Source: Pantoea sp. SOD02
GTDB lineage: Bacteria > Pseudomonadota > Gammaproteobacteria > Enterobacterales > Enterobacteriaceae
DNA length: 64,000 nt
NCBI RefSeq assembly: GCF_024707505.1
Contig: NZ_CP102604.1
Location: 310,001 to 374,000, forward strand
Direction: 5' to 3'
Each line of letters opens with the position of its first letter. The stretch's first letter is position 1. The notes below the pieces were generated by a model, which had not been told where the DNA came from, did no database searches, and saw only the letters and a program-made list of their open reading frames with translations. This document shows, in pieces, positions 9,000-19,697 of this stretch. The position numbers were made by a program, and so were the translations under genes.

Positions 9000-9401
9000 A
9001 CCTAATACCTGTACTAGTGCAAAGGCGATAGTGTAGCGAATTTAGACAGTCAGAGCGCTGTCACTTTTTTCTGATGAAAATAGGTCAAATGCCAGCCAGT
9101 TTGCCAGGATTGTGGAGTAAGCCATCAACGATAGCCGAAAAAGCCAGCATAACGCGCTGGTATCCTGCTGAAAAATCGGCCATAACAACCAGACGATTCT
9201 GCTGATCCACTCAGCCAATTCTGAATATGTCAGTTGATTTACAGAAGAAAGTTCCTGTTTAATAACCTGAAAAATAAAGCCTTATTACCTATAAATGCCA
9301 GAAAAGCGCGCTAACCCATTATTGCAGAATGAGTTTTCCTCTTTGACTGGCAGAAAATAAACAATCACAACAAACACGACACAACAGATGGGGAAGTTCG
9401 C
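9000..9401. other. Intergenic region panM-livK, no gene
   Basis: These 402 bp separate divergent panM and livK. The part from 9230 to 9370 is AT-rich and presumably holds the livK promoter, but I see no convincing -35/-10 pair. E. coli livK is repressed by Lrp; Lrp sites are too degenerate to call by eye. A GGGGAAG Shine-Dalgarno precedes the livK ATG. Confidence 0.5.
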
Positions 9402-10529
9402 ATGAAAATGAGTAAAGGACGCGCATTACTGGCGGGCTGCGTTGCCCTGGCGATGAGCCATGCGGCGCTGGCAAAAGACATCAAAATTGCCATTGTAGGC
9501 GCATCAACCGGTCCGGTCGCTCAGTACGGTGACATGCAGTTTACCGGTGCCGCGCAAGCGATTAAGGACATCAACGCCAAAGGCGGCGTTAACGGTGACA
9601 AACTGGTTGGCGTGGAATATGACGATGCCTGTGACCCGAAACAAGCGGTTGCGGTTGCCAACAAAGTGGTTAACGACGGCATTAAATACGTTATCGGCCA
9701 CCTGTGCTCCTCCTCTACTCAGCCTGCTTCAGACATCTATAACGACGAAGGCGTGCTGATGATCACCCCAGCCGCGACCGCGCCAGAACTGACGGCGCGT
9801 GGCTATGCTGACGTGCTGCGTACTACCGGTCTGGATTCCGATCAGGGCCCAACGGCGGCGACCTACATCCTCGACCACATCAAACCAAAACGTATCGCTG
9901 TGGTGCATGACAAGCAGCAATATGGTCAGGGTCTGGCGGAATCCGTGCAGAAAACCTTGAAAGCTAAAGGCGGCAACGTAGTGCTGTTTGAAGGTATCAC
10001 CGCCGGTGATAAAGACTTCTCCACGCTGATTGCGCGCCTGAAGAAAGAGAACGTCGATTTCGTTTACTACGGCGGTTACTACCCGGAGCTGGGTCAGATT
10101 CTGCGTCAGGCAAAATCCGCTGGCCTGAATGCCGGCTTCATGGGCCCGGAAGGCGTGGGCAACGCTTCTCTGTCTAACATCGCAGGTGATTCTTCTGAAG
10201 GCCTGTTTGTAACGCTGCCGAAGCGCTACGACCAGCTGCCAGAGAACAAAGCGATTGTTGATGCGATCAAAGCCAATACCGCGTCGAATCGCAAAGATCC
10301 TACTGGTCCGTTCGTCTGGACAACCTACGCGGCGATTCAGTCGCTGGTGGCTGGTATCGAGCGCAGCAAGAGCGATGAGCCCGATGCGATTGCTAAGAAC
10401 CTGAAAGCAGGTGCTGCCGTTCCAACCGTGATGGGCAATCTGAACTGGGATGAAAAAGGCGATCTGAAAGGCTTCGAATTTGGTGTCTTCAAATGGCACA
10501 AAGACGGCTCTTCTACCGCAGTTAAGTAA
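9402..10529 (+). CDS. livK: Branched-chain amino acid periplasmic binding protein (LivK/LivJ type)
   Basis: This periplasmic binding protein delivers Leu, Ile and Val to LivHMGF. It has 375 residues with a signal peptide ending in SHAALA (cleavage near residue 24). Hallmarks include [15 protein letters not shown] and the ligand-site loop [16 protein letters not shown]. coli has two such proteins, LivJ (Leu/Ile/Val) and LivK (Leu-specific). Position after panM and several blocks ([33 protein letters not shown] at the end) favour LivK, while other parts are LivJ-like. Only one copy is present here, so it may serve all three ligands. Confidence 0.92.
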   Translation: MKMSKGRALLAGCVALAMSHAALAKDIKIAIVGASTGPVAQYGDMQFTGAAQAIKDINAKGGVNGDKLVGVEYDDACDPKQAVAVANKVVNDGIKYVIGHLCSSSTQPASDIYNDEGVLMITPAATAPELTARGYADVLRTTGLDSDQGPTAATYILDHIKPKRIAVVHDKQQYGQGLAESVQKTLKAKGGNVVLFEGITAGDKDFSTLIARLKKENVDFVYYGGYYPELGQILRQAKSAGLNAGFMGPEGVGNASLSNIAGDSSEGLFVTLPKRYDQLPENKAIVDAIKANTASNRKDPTGPFVWTTYAAIQSLVAGIERSKSDEPDAIAKNLKAGAAVPTVMGNLNWDEKGDLKGFEFGVFKWHKDGSSTAVK

Positions 10530-10538
10530 TCCCCCAAA

Positions 10539-10570
10539 ATTCCCTTTCCCGCGCGCGGGAGAGGGAATTA
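10539..10570 (+). terminator. Hairpin between livK and livH (attenuator or mRNA 3' end stabiliser)
   Basis: AATTCCCTTTCCCGCG and its partner CGCGGGAGAGGGAATT form a long stem with one or two mismatches. There is no U-tract, so it more likely protects the abundant livK message from 3' exonucleases and lowers read-through into livHMGF than acts as a full terminator. Confidence 0.65.
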
Positions 10571-10595
10571 TTCAGCTCCAGAGCAGGTCCTCACT

Positions 10596-11522
10596 ATGTC
10601 CGAGCAGTTTCTCTATTTCATTCAGCAGATGTTCAACGGGGTTACCCTCGGGAGCACCTACGCGCTGATCGCCATCGGTTACACCATGGTTTACGGCATT
10701 ATCGGCATGATCAACTTCGCCCACGGCGAGGTGTACATGATCGGTAGCTATGTCTCCTTTATCGTGATTGCCGCCCTGATGATGATGGGCATCGATACCT
10801 CGTGGCTGATGATCGCCGCCGGTTTCGTGATGGCGGTGATCATCTCCAGCGCCTATGGCTGGAGCATCGAACGCGTGGCGTACAAGCCGGTGCGATCGTC
10901 CAAGCGCCTGATCGCGCTGATCTCAGCGATCGGTATGTCGATCTTCCTGCAGAACTACGTCAGCCTGACGCAAGGCTCGCGCGATCTCGCGCTGCCAAGC
11001 CTGATCACCGGTCAGTGGACGCTGGGCGAGAGCAACGGCTTTGCTGCTACGCTCTCCACCATGCAACTGGTGATTTGGGTGGTGACTTTCCTGTCGATGC
11101 TGGCGCTGACGCTGTTTATCCGTTATTCGCGCATGGGCCGCGCCTGCCGCGCCTGCGCAGAAGACCTGAAAATGGCCAGCCTGCTGGGCATCAACACCGA
11201 CCGCGTTATCTCTCTCACCTTTATCATTGGTGCGGCGATGGCGGCGGTGGCGGGCGTATTGCTCGGTCAATTCTATGGCTCGATTAACCCGTTCATCGGC
11301 TTTATGGCCGGGATGAAAGCCTTCACCGCCGCAGTTTTGGGCGGCATCGGCAGCATTCCAGGCGCGATGATTGGTGGCCTGGTGCTGGGCATTGCGGAAG
11401 CGCTGACCTCGGCATATCTCTCGACAGAATATAAAGATGTGGTCTCCTTCGCGCTGCTGATTGTGGTGCTGCTGGTGATGCCAACCGGGATTCTTGGTCG
11501 TCCGGAGGTGGAGAAAGTATGA
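10596..11522 (+). CDS. livH: Branched-chain amino acid ABC permease LivH
   Basis: LivH is one of two inner-membrane permease subunits of the high-affinity Leu/Ile/Val importer. The 308 residues contain about eight membrane segments and the family blocks [32 protein letters not shown] (N-terminus) and [17 protein letters not shown] (C-terminus). It follows livK by 66 bp across a stable hairpin and overlaps livM by four bases (ATGA), which indicates coupled translation. Confidence 0.96.
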   Translation: MSEQFLYFIQQMFNGVTLGSTYALIAIGYTMVYGIIGMINFAHGEVYMIGSYVSFIVIAALMMMGIDTSWLMIAAGFVMAVIISSAYGWSIERVAYKPVRSSKRLIALISAIGMSIFLQNYVSLTQGSRDLALPSLITGQWTLGESNGFAATLSTMQLVIWVVTFLSMLALTLFIRYSRMGRACRACAEDLKMASLLGINTDRVISLTFIIGAAMAAVAGVLLGQFYGSINPFIGFMAGMKAFTAAVLGGIGSIPGAMIGGLVLGIAEALTSAYLSTEYKDVVSFALLIVVLLVMPTGILGRPEVEKV

Positions 11523-12790
11523 AACGCCTCGGTTTGGTCAACGCCGTGATCTCCACGGTGATGTTGCTGATTCTCGCCACCTTCTTTATGGGCGTGCGCC
11601 TCGATCTGGACGGCACCAAACTGGTGGTCGCCAACGCGGGCGCGGTGCGCTGGAACTGGATTTTCATTGGTTGTGCGGTGGTGTTTGTCTTCCAGCTGCT
11701 GCGTCCGCTGGTGCAGGGTAAATTCAAACGCAGCGGCAAAGGTTTTGTCCTGCCGGGTTTTGATGGATCGACGCCAAAGCAGAAGCTGTTGATGGCGCTG
11801 GTGATAGCCGCCGCCGTCATTTGGCCGTTTCTGGTCTCGCGCGGCAGCGTGGATATCGCCACGCTGACGCTGATCTACGTGATGCTCGGGCTCGGGCTGA
11901 ACGTGGTGGTGGGTTTGTCAGGTCTGCTGGTGCTGGGCTACGGCGGTTTCTACGCCATCGGCGCGTACACCTTCGCGTTGCTGAATCACTATTACGGCTT
12001 TGGTTTCTGGGAAAGCCTGCCGCTGGCTGGTTTAGTCGCCGGTGCTTTTGGTTTGCTGCTCGGCTTCCCGGTGCTGCGCCTGCGCGGTGACTATCTGGCG
12101 ATCGTCACGCTCGGTTTCGGTGAAATCGTGCGTATCCTGCTGCTGAACAACACCGCGATCACCGGCGGACCGAACGGCATTGCGCAGATTCCCAAGCCAA
12201 GCCTGTTTGGTCTGGAGTTTGGTCGTCGCGTCAGTGAAGGCGGCTGGAGCACTTTCCATGACTTCTTCGGCCTGAAATACGATCCCAGCGACCGCGTGAT
12301 TTTCCTTTATCTGGTGGCGCTGCTGCTGGTGGTGCTGACGCTATTTGTTATCAACCGCTTGCTGCGTATGCCGTTAGGTCGTGCGTGGGAAGCGCTGCGT
12401 GAAGATGAGATCGCCTGCCGTTCGCTCGGCCTGAGCCCGACGCGCATCAAGCTGACTGCTTTCACCATCAGCGCCGTGTTCGCCGGCTTCGCTGGCACGC
12501 TGTTCGCGGCGCGTCAAGGCTTCGTCAGCCCGGAATCCTTCACCTTCGTCGAATCGGCCTTTGTGCTGGCGATTGTGGTGTTGGGCGGCATGGGCTCGCA
12601 GCTGGCGGTGATCCTCGCGGCGATTCTGCTGGTGGTATCGCGCGAGCTGATGCGTGATTTGAACGAGTACAGCATGCTGGTGCTCGGCGGTTTGATGGTG
12701 CTGATGATGATCTGGCGTCCACAAGGTCTGCTGCCGATGAAGCGTCCGCATCTGAAGTTGAAAAGCAGTAAACAAGGAGAGCAGGCATGA
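11519..12790 (+). CDS. livM: Branched-chain amino acid ABC permease LivM
   Basis: LivM is the second permease subunit of the Leu/Ile/Val importer. It has 423 residues with an extra N-terminal membrane region (residues 1-110) before the conserved core, as in E. coli LivM. Core motifs include [25 protein letters not shown] and the EAA-like loop [19 protein letters not shown] that contacts the ATPases. It overlaps livH and livG by four bases each. Confidence 0.96.
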   Translation: MKRLGLVNAVISTVMLLILATFFMGVRLDLDGTKLVVANAGAVRWNWIFIGCAVVFVFQLLRPLVQGKFKRSGKGFVLPGFDGSTPKQKLLMALVIAAAVIWPFLVSRGSVDIATLTLIYVMLGLGLNVVVGLSGLLVLGYGGFYAIGAYTFALLNHYYGFGFWESLPLAGLVAGAFGLLLGFPVLRLRGDYLAIVTLGFGEIVRILLLNNTAITGGPNGIAQIPKPSLFGLEFGRRVSEGGWSTFHDFFGLKYDPSDRVIFLYLVALLLVVLTLFVINRLLRMPLGRAWEALREDEIACRSLGLSPTRIKLTAFTISAVFAGFAGTLFAARQGFVSPESFTFVESAFVLAIVVLGGMGSQLAVILAAILLVVSRELMRDLNEYSMLVLGGLMVLMMIWRPQGLLPMKRPHLKLKSSKQGEQA

Positions 12791-13554
12791 GTCAGCCTTT
12801 ATTAGCCGTTGAAGGCCTGATGATGCGCTTCGGCGGCCTGTTAGCCGTCAACAATGTGGCGCTTGAGCTGCATCCACAGGAAATTGTTTCGCTGATCGGC
12901 CCGAACGGTGCCGGTAAAACCACGGTGTTCAACTGCCTGACCGGTTTCTACAAACCGACCGGCGGCACCATCAAACTGCGCGATCAGCAGCTGCAAGGTT
13001 TGCCAGGCCAGAAGATTGCGCGCATGGGCATCGTGCGGACTTTCCAGCACGTGCGTCTGTTCCGTGAAATGACGGTGATTGAAAACCTGCTGGTGGCTCA
13101 GCATCAGCATCTGAAAAGCGGCGTGTTCTCCGGCCTATTCAAAACCCCGGCTTTCCGTCGCGGTGAGAGCGAAGCGCTGGATCGCGCAGCAACCTGGCTG
13201 GACCGCATCGGTCTGCTGGATCTGGCGAACCGTCAGGCGGGTAACCTCGCGTATGGTCAGCAGCGTCGTCTGGAGATTGCGCGCTGCATGGTGACGCGCC
13301 CGGAAATCCTGATGCTGGATGAACCGGCGGCCGGTCTTAACCCGCGTGAAACGCACGAACTCGATGAGCTGATCGCCGAACTGCGCGGTGAGCACAAGGT
13401 TTCCGTGCTGCTGATTGAACACGATATGAAGCTGGTGATGGGCATTTCTGACCGCATTTACGTGGTGAATCAGGGAACGCCGCTGGCTAACGGCACGCCG
13501 GAACAGGTGCGTAACAATCCGGATGTGATCCGTGCTTATTTAGGTGAGGCGTAA
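12787..13554 (+). CDS. livG: Branched-chain amino acid ABC ATPase LivG
   Basis: LivG is one of two ATPases powering the importer. The 255 residues show Walker [10 protein letters not shown], a LivG-type signature ([13 protein letters not shown], lacking the usual LSGGQ but normal for this family) and Walker [14 protein letters not shown]. The start codon overlaps the livM stop (ATGA), and livF begins one base after its stop. Confidence 0.96.
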   Translation: MSQPLLAVEGLMMRFGGLLAVNNVALELHPQEIVSLIGPNGAGKTTVFNCLTGFYKPTGGTIKLRDQQLQGLPGQKIARMGIVRTFQHVRLFREMTVIENLLVAQHQHLKSGVFSGLFKTPAFRRGESEALDRAATWLDRIGLLDLANRQAGNLAYGQQRRLEIARCMVTRPEILMLDEPAAGLNPRETHELDELIAELRGEHKVSVLLIEHDMKLVMGISDRIYVVNQGTPLANGTPEQVRNNPDVIRAYLGEA

Positions 13555-13555
13555 C

Positions 13556-14269
13556 ATGGCAAACCCGATTTTAACTTTGCAGAATGTCAGCGCCCATTAC
13601 GGTCCGATTCAGGCGCTGCACAACATTAATCTGCACATCAATCAGGGTGAAATCGTCACGCTGATTGGTGCCAACGGCGCGGGTAAAACCACGCTGCTCG
13701 GCACCTTGTGCGGCGAACCGCGCGCCACCAGCGGCAATATCACCTTTGATGGTAAAGAGATCACTGACTGGCAAACCGCGAAAATCATGCGTGAAGCGAT
13801 TGCGATTGTGCCGGAAGGCCGTCGCGTGTTTTCGCGCATGACGGTGGAAGAGAACCTGGCGATGGGCGGCTTCTTCGCCACACGTCAGCAGTATCTGGAG
13901 CGTATCGATCGCGTTTATCAGCTGTTTTCTCGCCTGGCAGAACGTAAAGCGCAGCGCGCGGGCACCATGTCCGGCGGTGAGCAGCAGATGCTGGCGATTG
14001 GTCGCGCGTTGATGAGCCAGCCGCGTTTGCTGCTGCTGGATGAGCCGTCGCTGGGTTTGGCGCCAATTATCATTCAGCAGATCTTCGACACCATTGAGCA
14101 GTTGCGTAAAGAGGGCATGACCATCTTCCTCGTCGAGCAGAACGCCAACCAGGCGCTGAAGCTGGCGGATCGGGGTTATGTGCTCGAAAACGGTCATGTA
14201 GTGCTGGAGGATAGCGGCGAAGCGTTGCTTTCCAACGAAGCGGTTAGAAGCGCGTACCTCGGCGCGTAA
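13556..14269 (+). CDS. livF: Branched-chain amino acid ABC ATPase LivF
   Basis: LivF is the second ATPase of the importer. With ATG 13556 (MANPILTLQNVSAHYGP) it has 237 residues, as in E. coli, and an AGGTGAGG Shine-Dalgarno sits in the end of livG; the upstream ATG at 13544 lies inside livG and lacks a good site. Walker A GANGAGKTT, signature MSGGEQQM and Walker B LLLLDEPSLGLAP are present. It ends the liv operon and is followed by a REP pair. Confidence 0.95.
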   Translation: MANPILTLQNVSAHYGPIQALHNINLHINQGEIVTLIGANGAGKTTLLGTLCGEPRATSGNITFDGKEITDWQTAKIMREAIAIVPEGRRVFSRMTVEENLAMGGFFATRQQYLERIDRVYQLFSRLAERKAQRAGTMSGGEQQMLAIGRALMSQPRLLLLDEPSLGLAPIIIQQIFDTIEQLRKEGMTIFLVEQNANQALKLADRGYVLENGHVVLEDSGEALLSNEAVRSAYLGA

Positions 14270-14274
14270 CCGGC

Positions 14275-14330
14275 GGTCGGCATGAATGCCGACCCTACAA
14301 AATCGCGTAGGGTCGCCATTTATGGCGACC
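14275..14330. repeat. REP pair (BIME-like), class A, R3 and R4
   Basis: R3 (14275-14298, minus) has arms GGTCGGCAT/ATGCCGACC; R4 (14307-14330, plus) has arms GGTCGCCAT/ATGGCGACC with a TT loop. The GTAG heads face each other across 8 bp. R3 has a paired base change (C to G with G to C) that keeps the stem intact. The pair separates the livF end from the ugpB promoter. Confidence 0.85.
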
Positions 14331-14384
14331 TTTACCTTAGCAGCTCAATTGCCCCGTCCTAAACCCCAATCGAACAAAACCTAT

Positions 14385-14434
14385 CTGTCACATCCCCGTC
14401 ATAAACCTGTTATTAATCCGTCATTTCCCCGTGT
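14385..14434 (+). promoter_or_regulatory. Tandem Pho boxes (PhoB sites) upstream of ugpB
   Basis: PhoB half-sites recur at exact 11-bp steps: CTGTCA at 14385, CCGTCA at 14396, CTGTTA at 14407, CCGTCA at 14418 and a weaker CCGTGT at 14429. This is the architecture of a double or longer Pho box (consensus CTGTCA plus an AT-rich spacer, 11-bp period). It indicates phosphate-starvation control of ugpBAECQ, as known in E. coli. Confidence 0.88.
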
Positions 14435-14499
14435 CATGTTACGTCGCGAACTAAAAAATGCGCGAATTCGCGCGTACTTAACAGCACAGGAAAAACCTT

Positions 14500-15816
14500 A
14501 TGTCCGCTTTTACGCTTCGTCCCCGCCTGATGAGTGTACTGCTCGGTCTGGCGCTCAGCGGTAATGCGCTGGCTGCAACTGAGATCCCTTTCTGGCACTC
14601 AATGGAAGGCGAGTTAGGCAAAGAAGTTGATTCTCTGGCACAACGTTTTAACCAGGCTCATCCCGATTACAAAATCGTTCCGACTTACAAAGGCAACTAC
14701 GAGCAGAGCTTAGCGGCGGGCATCGCGGCGGTGCGCTCCGGTAAAGCGCCTGCGCTGCTGCAGGTGTATGAAGTCGGTACGGCGACCATGATGGCGTCAA
14801 AAGCTATCGTCCCGGTCAACCAGGTGTTTAAAGACGCTGGCGTGCAGATGGATCCGAAGCAGTTCGTGCCAGCCGTTGCCGGTTACTACAGCGACAGCAA
14901 AGGCCAGCTGATCTCTCAGCCGTTCAACAGCTCCACGCCGGTGCTGTACTACAACAAAGACGCGTTCAAGAAAGCCGGTTTGAACCCGGATCAGCCACCG
15001 AAAACCTGGCAGGAGCTGGCAAAAGATGCTGAAGCGCTGCGTAAAGCGGGCCTGACCTGTGGTTACGCCAGCGGCTGGCAGGGCTGGATTCAGATTGAAA
15101 ACTTCAGCGCCTGGCATGCGCTGCCGGTCGCCACCAAAAACAACGGCTTTGACGGCACCGATGCGGTGCTGGAATTCAACAAGCCGGTACAGGTGCGCCA
15201 CATCGAAATGCTGGAAGCGATGAACAAGAAGGGTGATTTCACCTACTTCGGTCGCAAAGATGAATCTACCGCCAAGTTCTATAACGGCGATTGCGGCATC
15301 ACCACCGCGTCTTCCGGTTCGCTGGCAGACATCAAACACTACGCCAAATTCAACTTCGGCGTTGGCATGATGCCGTACGATGAAACCGTACCAAACGCAC
15401 CGCAGAACGCCATCATTGGCGGCGCGAGCCTGTGGGTGATGAAAGGCAAAGACGCCAACACCTACAAAGGCGCGGCGGAGTTCATGAAGTTCCTCGCCCA
15501 GCCGGAAATCGCTGCTGAATGGCACCAGAAAACCGGTTATCTGCCGATCACCACCGCCGCGTACGAGCTGACCAAGCAACAGGGCTTCTATGACAAGAAC
15601 CCAGGCGCAGACATCGCCACGCGTCAGATGCTGAACAAAGATCCGCTGCCGTTCACCAAAGGCATGCGTCTGGGCAACATGCCGCAGATTCGTACCATCG
15701 TGGACGAAGAGCTGGAAGGCGTGTGGACCGGCAAACAGGCGCCGCAAGCTGCGCTGGATAACGCTGTGAAACGCGGTAACGAACTGCTGCGCCGTTTTGA
15801 GCAGCAAGTGAAGTAA
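14500..15816 (+). CDS. ugpB: sn-glycerol-3-phosphate periplasmic binding protein UgpB
   Basis: UgpB captures glycerol-3-phosphate and glycerophosphodiesters in the periplasm for UgpAEC. The 438 residues start with a signal peptide ending in GNALA (about residue 25). The mature protein has the family blocks [20 protein letters not shown] and [17 protein letters not shown]. The promoter carries tandem Pho boxes. A hairpin with a U-rich tail separates it from ugpA, fitting higher expression of the binding protein. Confidence 0.96.
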   Translation: MSAFTLRPRLMSVLLGLALSGNALAATEIPFWHSMEGELGKEVDSLAQRFNQAHPDYKIVPTYKGNYEQSLAAGIAAVRSGKAPALLQVYEVGTATMMASKAIVPVNQVFKDAGVQMDPKQFVPAVAGYYSDSKGQLISQPFNSSTPVLYYNKDAFKKAGLNPDQPPKTWQELAKDAEALRKAGLTCGYASGWQGWIQIENFSAWHALPVATKNNGFDGTDAVLEFNKPVQVRHIEMLEAMNKKGDFTYFGRKDESTAKFYNGDCGITTASSGSLADIKHYAKFNFGVGMMPYDETVPNAPQNAIIGGASLWVMKGKDANTYKGAAEFMKFLAQPEIAAEWHQKTGYLPITTAAYELTKQQGFYDKNPGADIATRQMLNKDPLPFTKGMRLGNMPQIRTIVDEELEGVWTGKQAPQAALDNAVKRGNELLRRFEQQVK

Positions 15817-15826
15817 CGCTGTTATC

Positions 15827-15860
15827 TCGGGGCCGGCGCCTGCGTTCGCCCCGATTTTCT
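15827..15860 (+). terminator. Partial terminator/attenuator between ugpB and ugpA
   Basis: Arms TCGGGGC (15827-15833) and GCCCCGA (15848-15854) are followed by TTTTCTTCTTT. Its place inside an operon suggests partial termination after ugpB. Confidence 0.6.
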
Positions 15861-15878
15861 TCTTTGATTGAGCCTGCT

Positions 15879-16766
15879 ATGTCCTCATCGCGCCCGGTAT
15901 TTCGCTCCCGTTTTCTGCCCTATTTGCTGCTGCTGCCGCAACTGGTGATAACGGCCATCTTCTTCTTGTGGCCAGCCGGTGAAGCCTTGTGGTATTCGCT
16001 GCAAAGCATTGATCCTTTTGGCATCTCCAGCACCTTCGTTGGGCTGGCGAACTTTAAACGCCTGTTCAGCGACGAATACTATCTGGCCTCCTTCTGGACC
16101 ACCATTGAGTTCAGTGCGCTGGTGACGATTTGCGGCATGACCTTTTCCCTGCTGCTGGCGGCGCTGGTCGATTACGTTATTCGCCTGCGCAAGCTCTACC
16201 AAACCTTGCTGCTGCTGCCGTACGCGGTGGCGCCGGTGGTGGCGGCGGTGCTGTGGATGTTCCTGTTCAATCCGGGCCTCGGTTTGTTCAGCCATTTGCT
16301 GAACCAAATGGGCTACAACTGGAACTACGCGCAAAACAGCGGTCAGGCGATGTTCCTGATTGTATTGGCGTCGATCTGGCAGCAAATGAGCTACAACTTC
16401 CTGTTTTTCTTCGCCGCGCTGCAGTCGATTCCCAAATCGCTGGTGGAAGCGGCAGCGATCGATGGTGCCGGTCCGGTGCGTCGCTTCTTCAATTTGTCCC
16501 TGCCGCTGATCACGCCGGTGAGTTTTTTCCTGTTGGTGGTCAATCTGGTCTACGCCTTCTTCGATACCTTCCCGGTAATCGATGCCGCCACCGGCGGTGG
16601 TCCGGTGCAGGCCACCACCACGCTGATCTACAAAATTTATCGCGAAGGCTTCACCGGGCTGGATCTCTCTTCCTCCGCCGCGCAATCGGTGGTGCTGATG
16701 CTGCTGGTGATTGGCCTGACTATCCTGCAATTCCGCTTTGTCGAGCGTAAGGTGCAATACCAATGA
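15879..16766 (+). CDS. ugpA: Glycerol-3-phosphate ABC permease UgpA
   Basis: UgpA is a permease subunit of the glycerol-3-phosphate importer, with 295 residues and six membrane segments. The ABC-contact EAA loop is [24 protein letters not shown] chose ATG 15879 ([17 protein letters not shown]), which matches E. coli exactly at the N-terminus; the upstream in-frame ATG at 15864 would add five residues. It overlaps ugpE by four bases. Confidence 0.96.
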   Translation: MSSSRPVFRSRFLPYLLLLPQLVITAIFFLWPAGEALWYSLQSIDPFGISSTFVGLANFKRLFSDEYYLASFWTTIEFSALVTICGMTFSLLLAALVDYVIRLRKLYQTLLLLPYAVAPVVAAVLWMFLFNPGLGLFSHLLNQMGYNWNYAQNSGQAMFLIVLASIWQQMSYNFLFFFAALQSIPKSLVEAAAIDGAGPVRRFFNLSLPLITPVSFFLLVVNLVYAFFDTFPVIDAATGGGPVQATTTLIYKIYREGFTGLDLSSSAAQSVVLMLLVIGLTILQFRFVERKVQYQ

Positions 16767-17608
16767 TTGAAAATCGACGCGGGCTGGACATCTTCAGCCA
16801 TACCTTACTGGTGCTGGGCGTGCTGACCATTCTGTTCCCGCTCTACATCGCTTTTGTCGCGGCGACGCTGGATAACGAAGCGGTGTATCAGGTGCCAATG
16901 ACGCTGCTGCCGGGCACGCATTTGTGGGAAAACATCTCGCGCATCTGGACGCACGGCGTGAATGGCAGCGGTCCGGCGTTTGGCATGATGATGCTCAACA
17001 GCCTGCTGATGGCGCTCGGCATCACCATCGGTAAAATCAGCGTCTCGATGCTCTCCGCCTTCGCGCTGGTGTGGTTCCGCTTCCCGCTGCGCTCGCTGTT
17101 TTTCTGGTTGATTTTCATCACCCTGATGCTGCCGGTAGAAGTGCGTATTTTCCCCACGGTGGAAGTGATCTCGACGCTGAATATGCTCGACAGCTACAGC
17201 GGCTTAACGCTGCCGCTGATGGCCTCGGCTACCGCCACTTTCCTGTTCCGTCAGTTCTTTATGTCGCTGCCGGACGAGCTAATTGAAGCGGCACGTATCG
17301 ACGGTGCCAGCCCAATGCGCTTCTTCTGGGACATCGTGTTACCGCTGTCCAAAACCAATCTCGCCGCGCTCTTCGTGATCACCTTTATCTACGGCTGGAA
17401 CCAATATCTGTGGCCGCTGCTGATCATCAACGATGCCAGCCTCAGCACCGCCGTCGCGGGAGTGAAAAGCATGATCAACAGCAGCGGCGGCCCGACGCAG
17501 TGGAATGAAGTGATGGCGGCAATGTTATTAACCCTGATTCCACCGGTGGTGGTGGTACTCGTGATGCAACGTGCGTTTGTGCGTGGCCTGGTAGAGAGTG
17601 ATAAATAA
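16763..17608 (+). CDS. ugpE: Glycerol-3-phosphate ABC permease UgpE
   Basis: UgpE is the second permease subunit, with 281 residues, six membrane segments and the EAA loop [22 protein letters not shown]. Start overlaps ugpA (ATGA); ugpC begins at the next base after the stop. The tight packing shows a single translational unit ugpAECQ. Confidence 0.96.
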   Translation: MIENRRGLDIFSHTLLVLGVLTILFPLYIAFVAATLDNEAVYQVPMTLLPGTHLWENISRIWTHGVNGSGPAFGMMMLNSLLMALGITIGKISVSMLSAFALVWFRFPLRSLFFWLIFITLMLPVEVRIFPTVEVISTLNMLDSYSGLTLPLMASATATFLFRQFFMSLPDELIEAARIDGASPMRFFWDIVLPLSKTNLAALFVITFIYGWNQYLWPLLIINDASLSTAVAGVKSMINSSGGPTQWNEVMAAMLLTLIPPVVVVLVMQRAFVRGLVESDK

Positions 17609-18682
17609 ATGGCAGGCGTAACCCTTCAGACCGTTACCAAATCGTATGACGGCAAAAATCAGATCATTCAGCCACTGAATATCACCATTAACGATGGCGA
17701 ATTTATGGTGATGGTCGGCCCTTCCGGCTGCGGTAAATCGACGCTGCTGCGCATGGTGGCGGGCCTTGAGCGCGTATCGTCGGGCGATATCTATATCGAC
17801 GACAAACGCGTCACCAACATGGAACCGAAAGATCGCGGCATCGCCATGGTATTCCAGAACTACGCGCTCTATCCGCATATGACGGTGGGCGAAAACATGG
17901 CGTATGGCCTGAAAATTCGCGGCATGGGCAAAGTGCAGATCGATCAACGCGTAATGGAAGCGGCACGCAGCCTCGAACTGGATCATCTGCTGCATCGCCG
18001 CCCGCGAGAGCTGTCGGGCGGACAGCGTCAGCGTGTGGCGATGGGGCGCGCTATCGTGCGTGAACCGGCGGTCTTCCTGTTTGATGAGCCGCTGTCGAAT
18101 CTGGATGCGCGTTTGCGCGTGCAGATGCGCCTTGAGCTGCAACAGCTGCATCGCCGCCTGAAAACCACCAGCATTTACGTGACGCACGATCAGGTGGAAG
18201 CGATGACGCTGGCGCAGCGCGTAATGGTGATGAACAAAGGCGTGGTCGAGCAGGTGGGCACGCCGGTGGAAGTGTACGAGCGTCCGGCCAGCCAGTTTGT
18301 TGCCTCGTTTATCGGCGCGCCCGCCATGAATTTACTGCCGGGACAAATCAGCAGCGACGGCACGCGTTTCACGCTGGATGCGCTCAACAGCTTGCTGCTG
18401 GGCGAGAGCAAAGCCAAATGGGCCAATCGCCCGCTGACGCTCGGCATTCGTCCCGAGCACATCAAACTCAGCAGCCGCGACGCGGGCGGCATTCCGCTGG
18501 TGGTAGAGACGCTGGAGATGCTCGGCGCGGATAATCTGGCTCACGGCCGCATCGGTAATGCACGCATGGTGGTACGTTTGCCGCACAGCGAGCGCCCGCA
18601 GGCGGGCAGCACCTTGTGGCTGCATCTGCCGTCAGATGCGTTACACTTCTTCGATTCAACCTATGGAAAGCGTCTGGAATGA
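17609..18682 (+). CDS. ugpC: Glycerol-3-phosphate ABC ATPase UgpC
   Basis: UgpC energises the Ugp importer and belongs to the MalK branch of ABC ATPases. The 357 residues include Walker [10 protein letters not shown], signature LSGGQRQR, Walker [13 protein letters not shown] and a C-terminal regulatory OB-type domain (about 240-357) containing [10 protein letters not shown]. It overlaps ugpQ by four bases. Confidence 0.96.
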   Translation: MAGVTLQTVTKSYDGKNQIIQPLNITINDGEFMVMVGPSGCGKSTLLRMVAGLERVSSGDIYIDDKRVTNMEPKDRGIAMVFQNYALYPHMTVGENMAYGLKIRGMGKVQIDQRVMEAARSLELDHLLHRRPRELSGGQRQRVAMGRAIVREPAVFLFDEPLSNLDARLRVQMRLELQQLHRRLKTTSIYVTHDQVEAMTLAQRVMVMNKGVVEQVGTPVEVYERPASQFVASFIGAPAMNLLPGQISSDGTRFTLDALNSLLLGESKAKWANRPLTLGIRPEHIKLSSRDAGGIPLVVETLEMLGADNLAHGRIGNARMVVRLPHSERPQAGSTLWLHLPSDALHFFDSTYGKRLE

Positions 18683-19422
18683 GTCAACATAACTGGCCTT
18701 ATCCGCACATTGTCGCGCATCGCGGCGGCGGCAAACTGGCTCCGGAAAATACCCTCGCGGCGATTGATGTCGGCGCGCAGTACGGTCACACCATGATCGA
18801 ATTTGATGCCAAGCTGTCGGAAGATAAGCAGATTTTCCTGCTGCACGACGACACGCTGGATCGCACCAGCAACGGTTGGGGCGTGGCGGGCGCGCTGTCG
18901 TGGCATAAGCTGTCACAGCTGGATGCCGGCGGCTGGTTTAGCCGCGATTACGAAGGCGAACCGCTGGCGCTGCTGAGTGAAGTGGCCGAACGTTGTCGCC
19001 AGCATCAGATGATGGCGAATATCGAGATCAAACCCACCACTGGCCAGGATGTGGAAACCGGCCGCAATGTGGCGCTGGCGGCACGCGAAATGTGGCAAGG
19101 ACAAACCGCGCCGCTGCTCTCCTCGTTCTCTTACGCCGCGCTGGAAGCGGCAATGGAAGCGGTGCCGGAACTGCCACGCGGTTTGCTGCTGGATGAATGG
19201 CACGACGATTGGCAGGCGCTGACTTCGCGTCTGGATTGCGTGTCGATCCATCTGAACCACAAATTACTCGACGCCGAACGCACCGCGCAGCTAAAAGCGG
19301 CCGGTCTGCATATTCTGGTGTATACCGTGAACCAGCCCGCGCGGGCGCGCGAGCTGTTAGACTGGGGCGTCGATGCTATCTGCACCGATCGCATCGATAT
19401 TATCGGTCCCGACTTCCGCTAG
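18679..19422 (+). CDS. ugpQ: Cytosolic glycerophosphodiester phosphodiesterase UgpQ
   Basis: UgpQ cleaves imported glycerophosphodiesters to glycerol-3-phosphate and an alcohol. The 247 residues form a GDPD TIM barrel with the catalytic motifs [13 protein letters not shown] and [26 protein letters not shown], plus [12 protein letters not shown] 18679 ([18 protein letters not shown]) overlaps the ugpC stop by four bases. There is no signal peptide, consistent with the cytoplasm. Its TAG stop overlaps the TAG stop of the convergent yhhA. Confidence 0.95.
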   Translation: MSQHNWPYPHIVAHRGGGKLAPENTLAAIDVGAQYGHTMIEFDAKLSEDKQIFLLHDDTLDRTSNGWGVAGALSWHKLSQLDAGGWFSRDYEGEPLALLSEVAERCRQHQMMANIEIKPTTGQDVETGRNVALAAREMWQGQTAPLLSSFSYAALEAAMEAVPELPRGLLLDEWHDDWQALTSRLDCVSIHLNHKLLDAERTAQLKAAGLHILVYTVNQPARARELLDWGVDAICTDRIDIIGPDFR

Positions 19423-19697
19423 TTCTGCTGCTGATTCTGGCCCGGCTGCGACTGAATCACGCGCTGCTGGGCGCTATCCCGCTGTTCCTGCACCTTGCGC
19501 TGTACATCCTGACTTTGCTGCTGCTGACTCTGTAGCAACTTGAGCTTCTGCTGTTGCTGCTGACTCTGCATCTGCGACTGCATCCGCTGCTGGCTCGGGT
19601 TATAGCCGGGTTTGTTCGGGTCGTTGGTGCTGTTCAACGTATTTGCCATGCTGCTTAACGGCAGCAATGCTGCGATCACAATTAGCCATTTGTTCAT
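19419..19697 (-). CDS. yhhA: DUF2756 family secreted protein YhhA
   Basis: A small exported protein with 92 residues: a signal peptide ending near MANT (residue 19), then a Gln-rich low-complexity body (runs of QQQ and QSQ). ATG 19697 follows AGGAAGACC; the longer upstream frame lacks such a site. Start of the mature part ([22 protein letters not shown]) resembles E. coli YhhA, but the protein is much shorter (E. coli about 146). Function is unknown. It converges on ugpQ with overlapping stop codons. Confidence 0.8.
   Translation of the reverse strand: MNKWLIVIAALLPLSSMANTLNSTNDPNKPGYNPSQQRMQSQMQSQQQQQKLKLLQSQQQQSQDVQRKVQEQRDSAQQRVIQSQPGQNQQQN

Noticed and set aside
10539..10570. Full terminator separating livK from livHMGF
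   Set aside because: The stem is strong but no U-tract follows, so I call it an attenuator or stabiliser instead.
14797..15807. Minus-strand open frame of 336 codons inside ugpB
   Set aside because: Complement of a conserved binding-protein gene, with no motif or ribosome site of its own.
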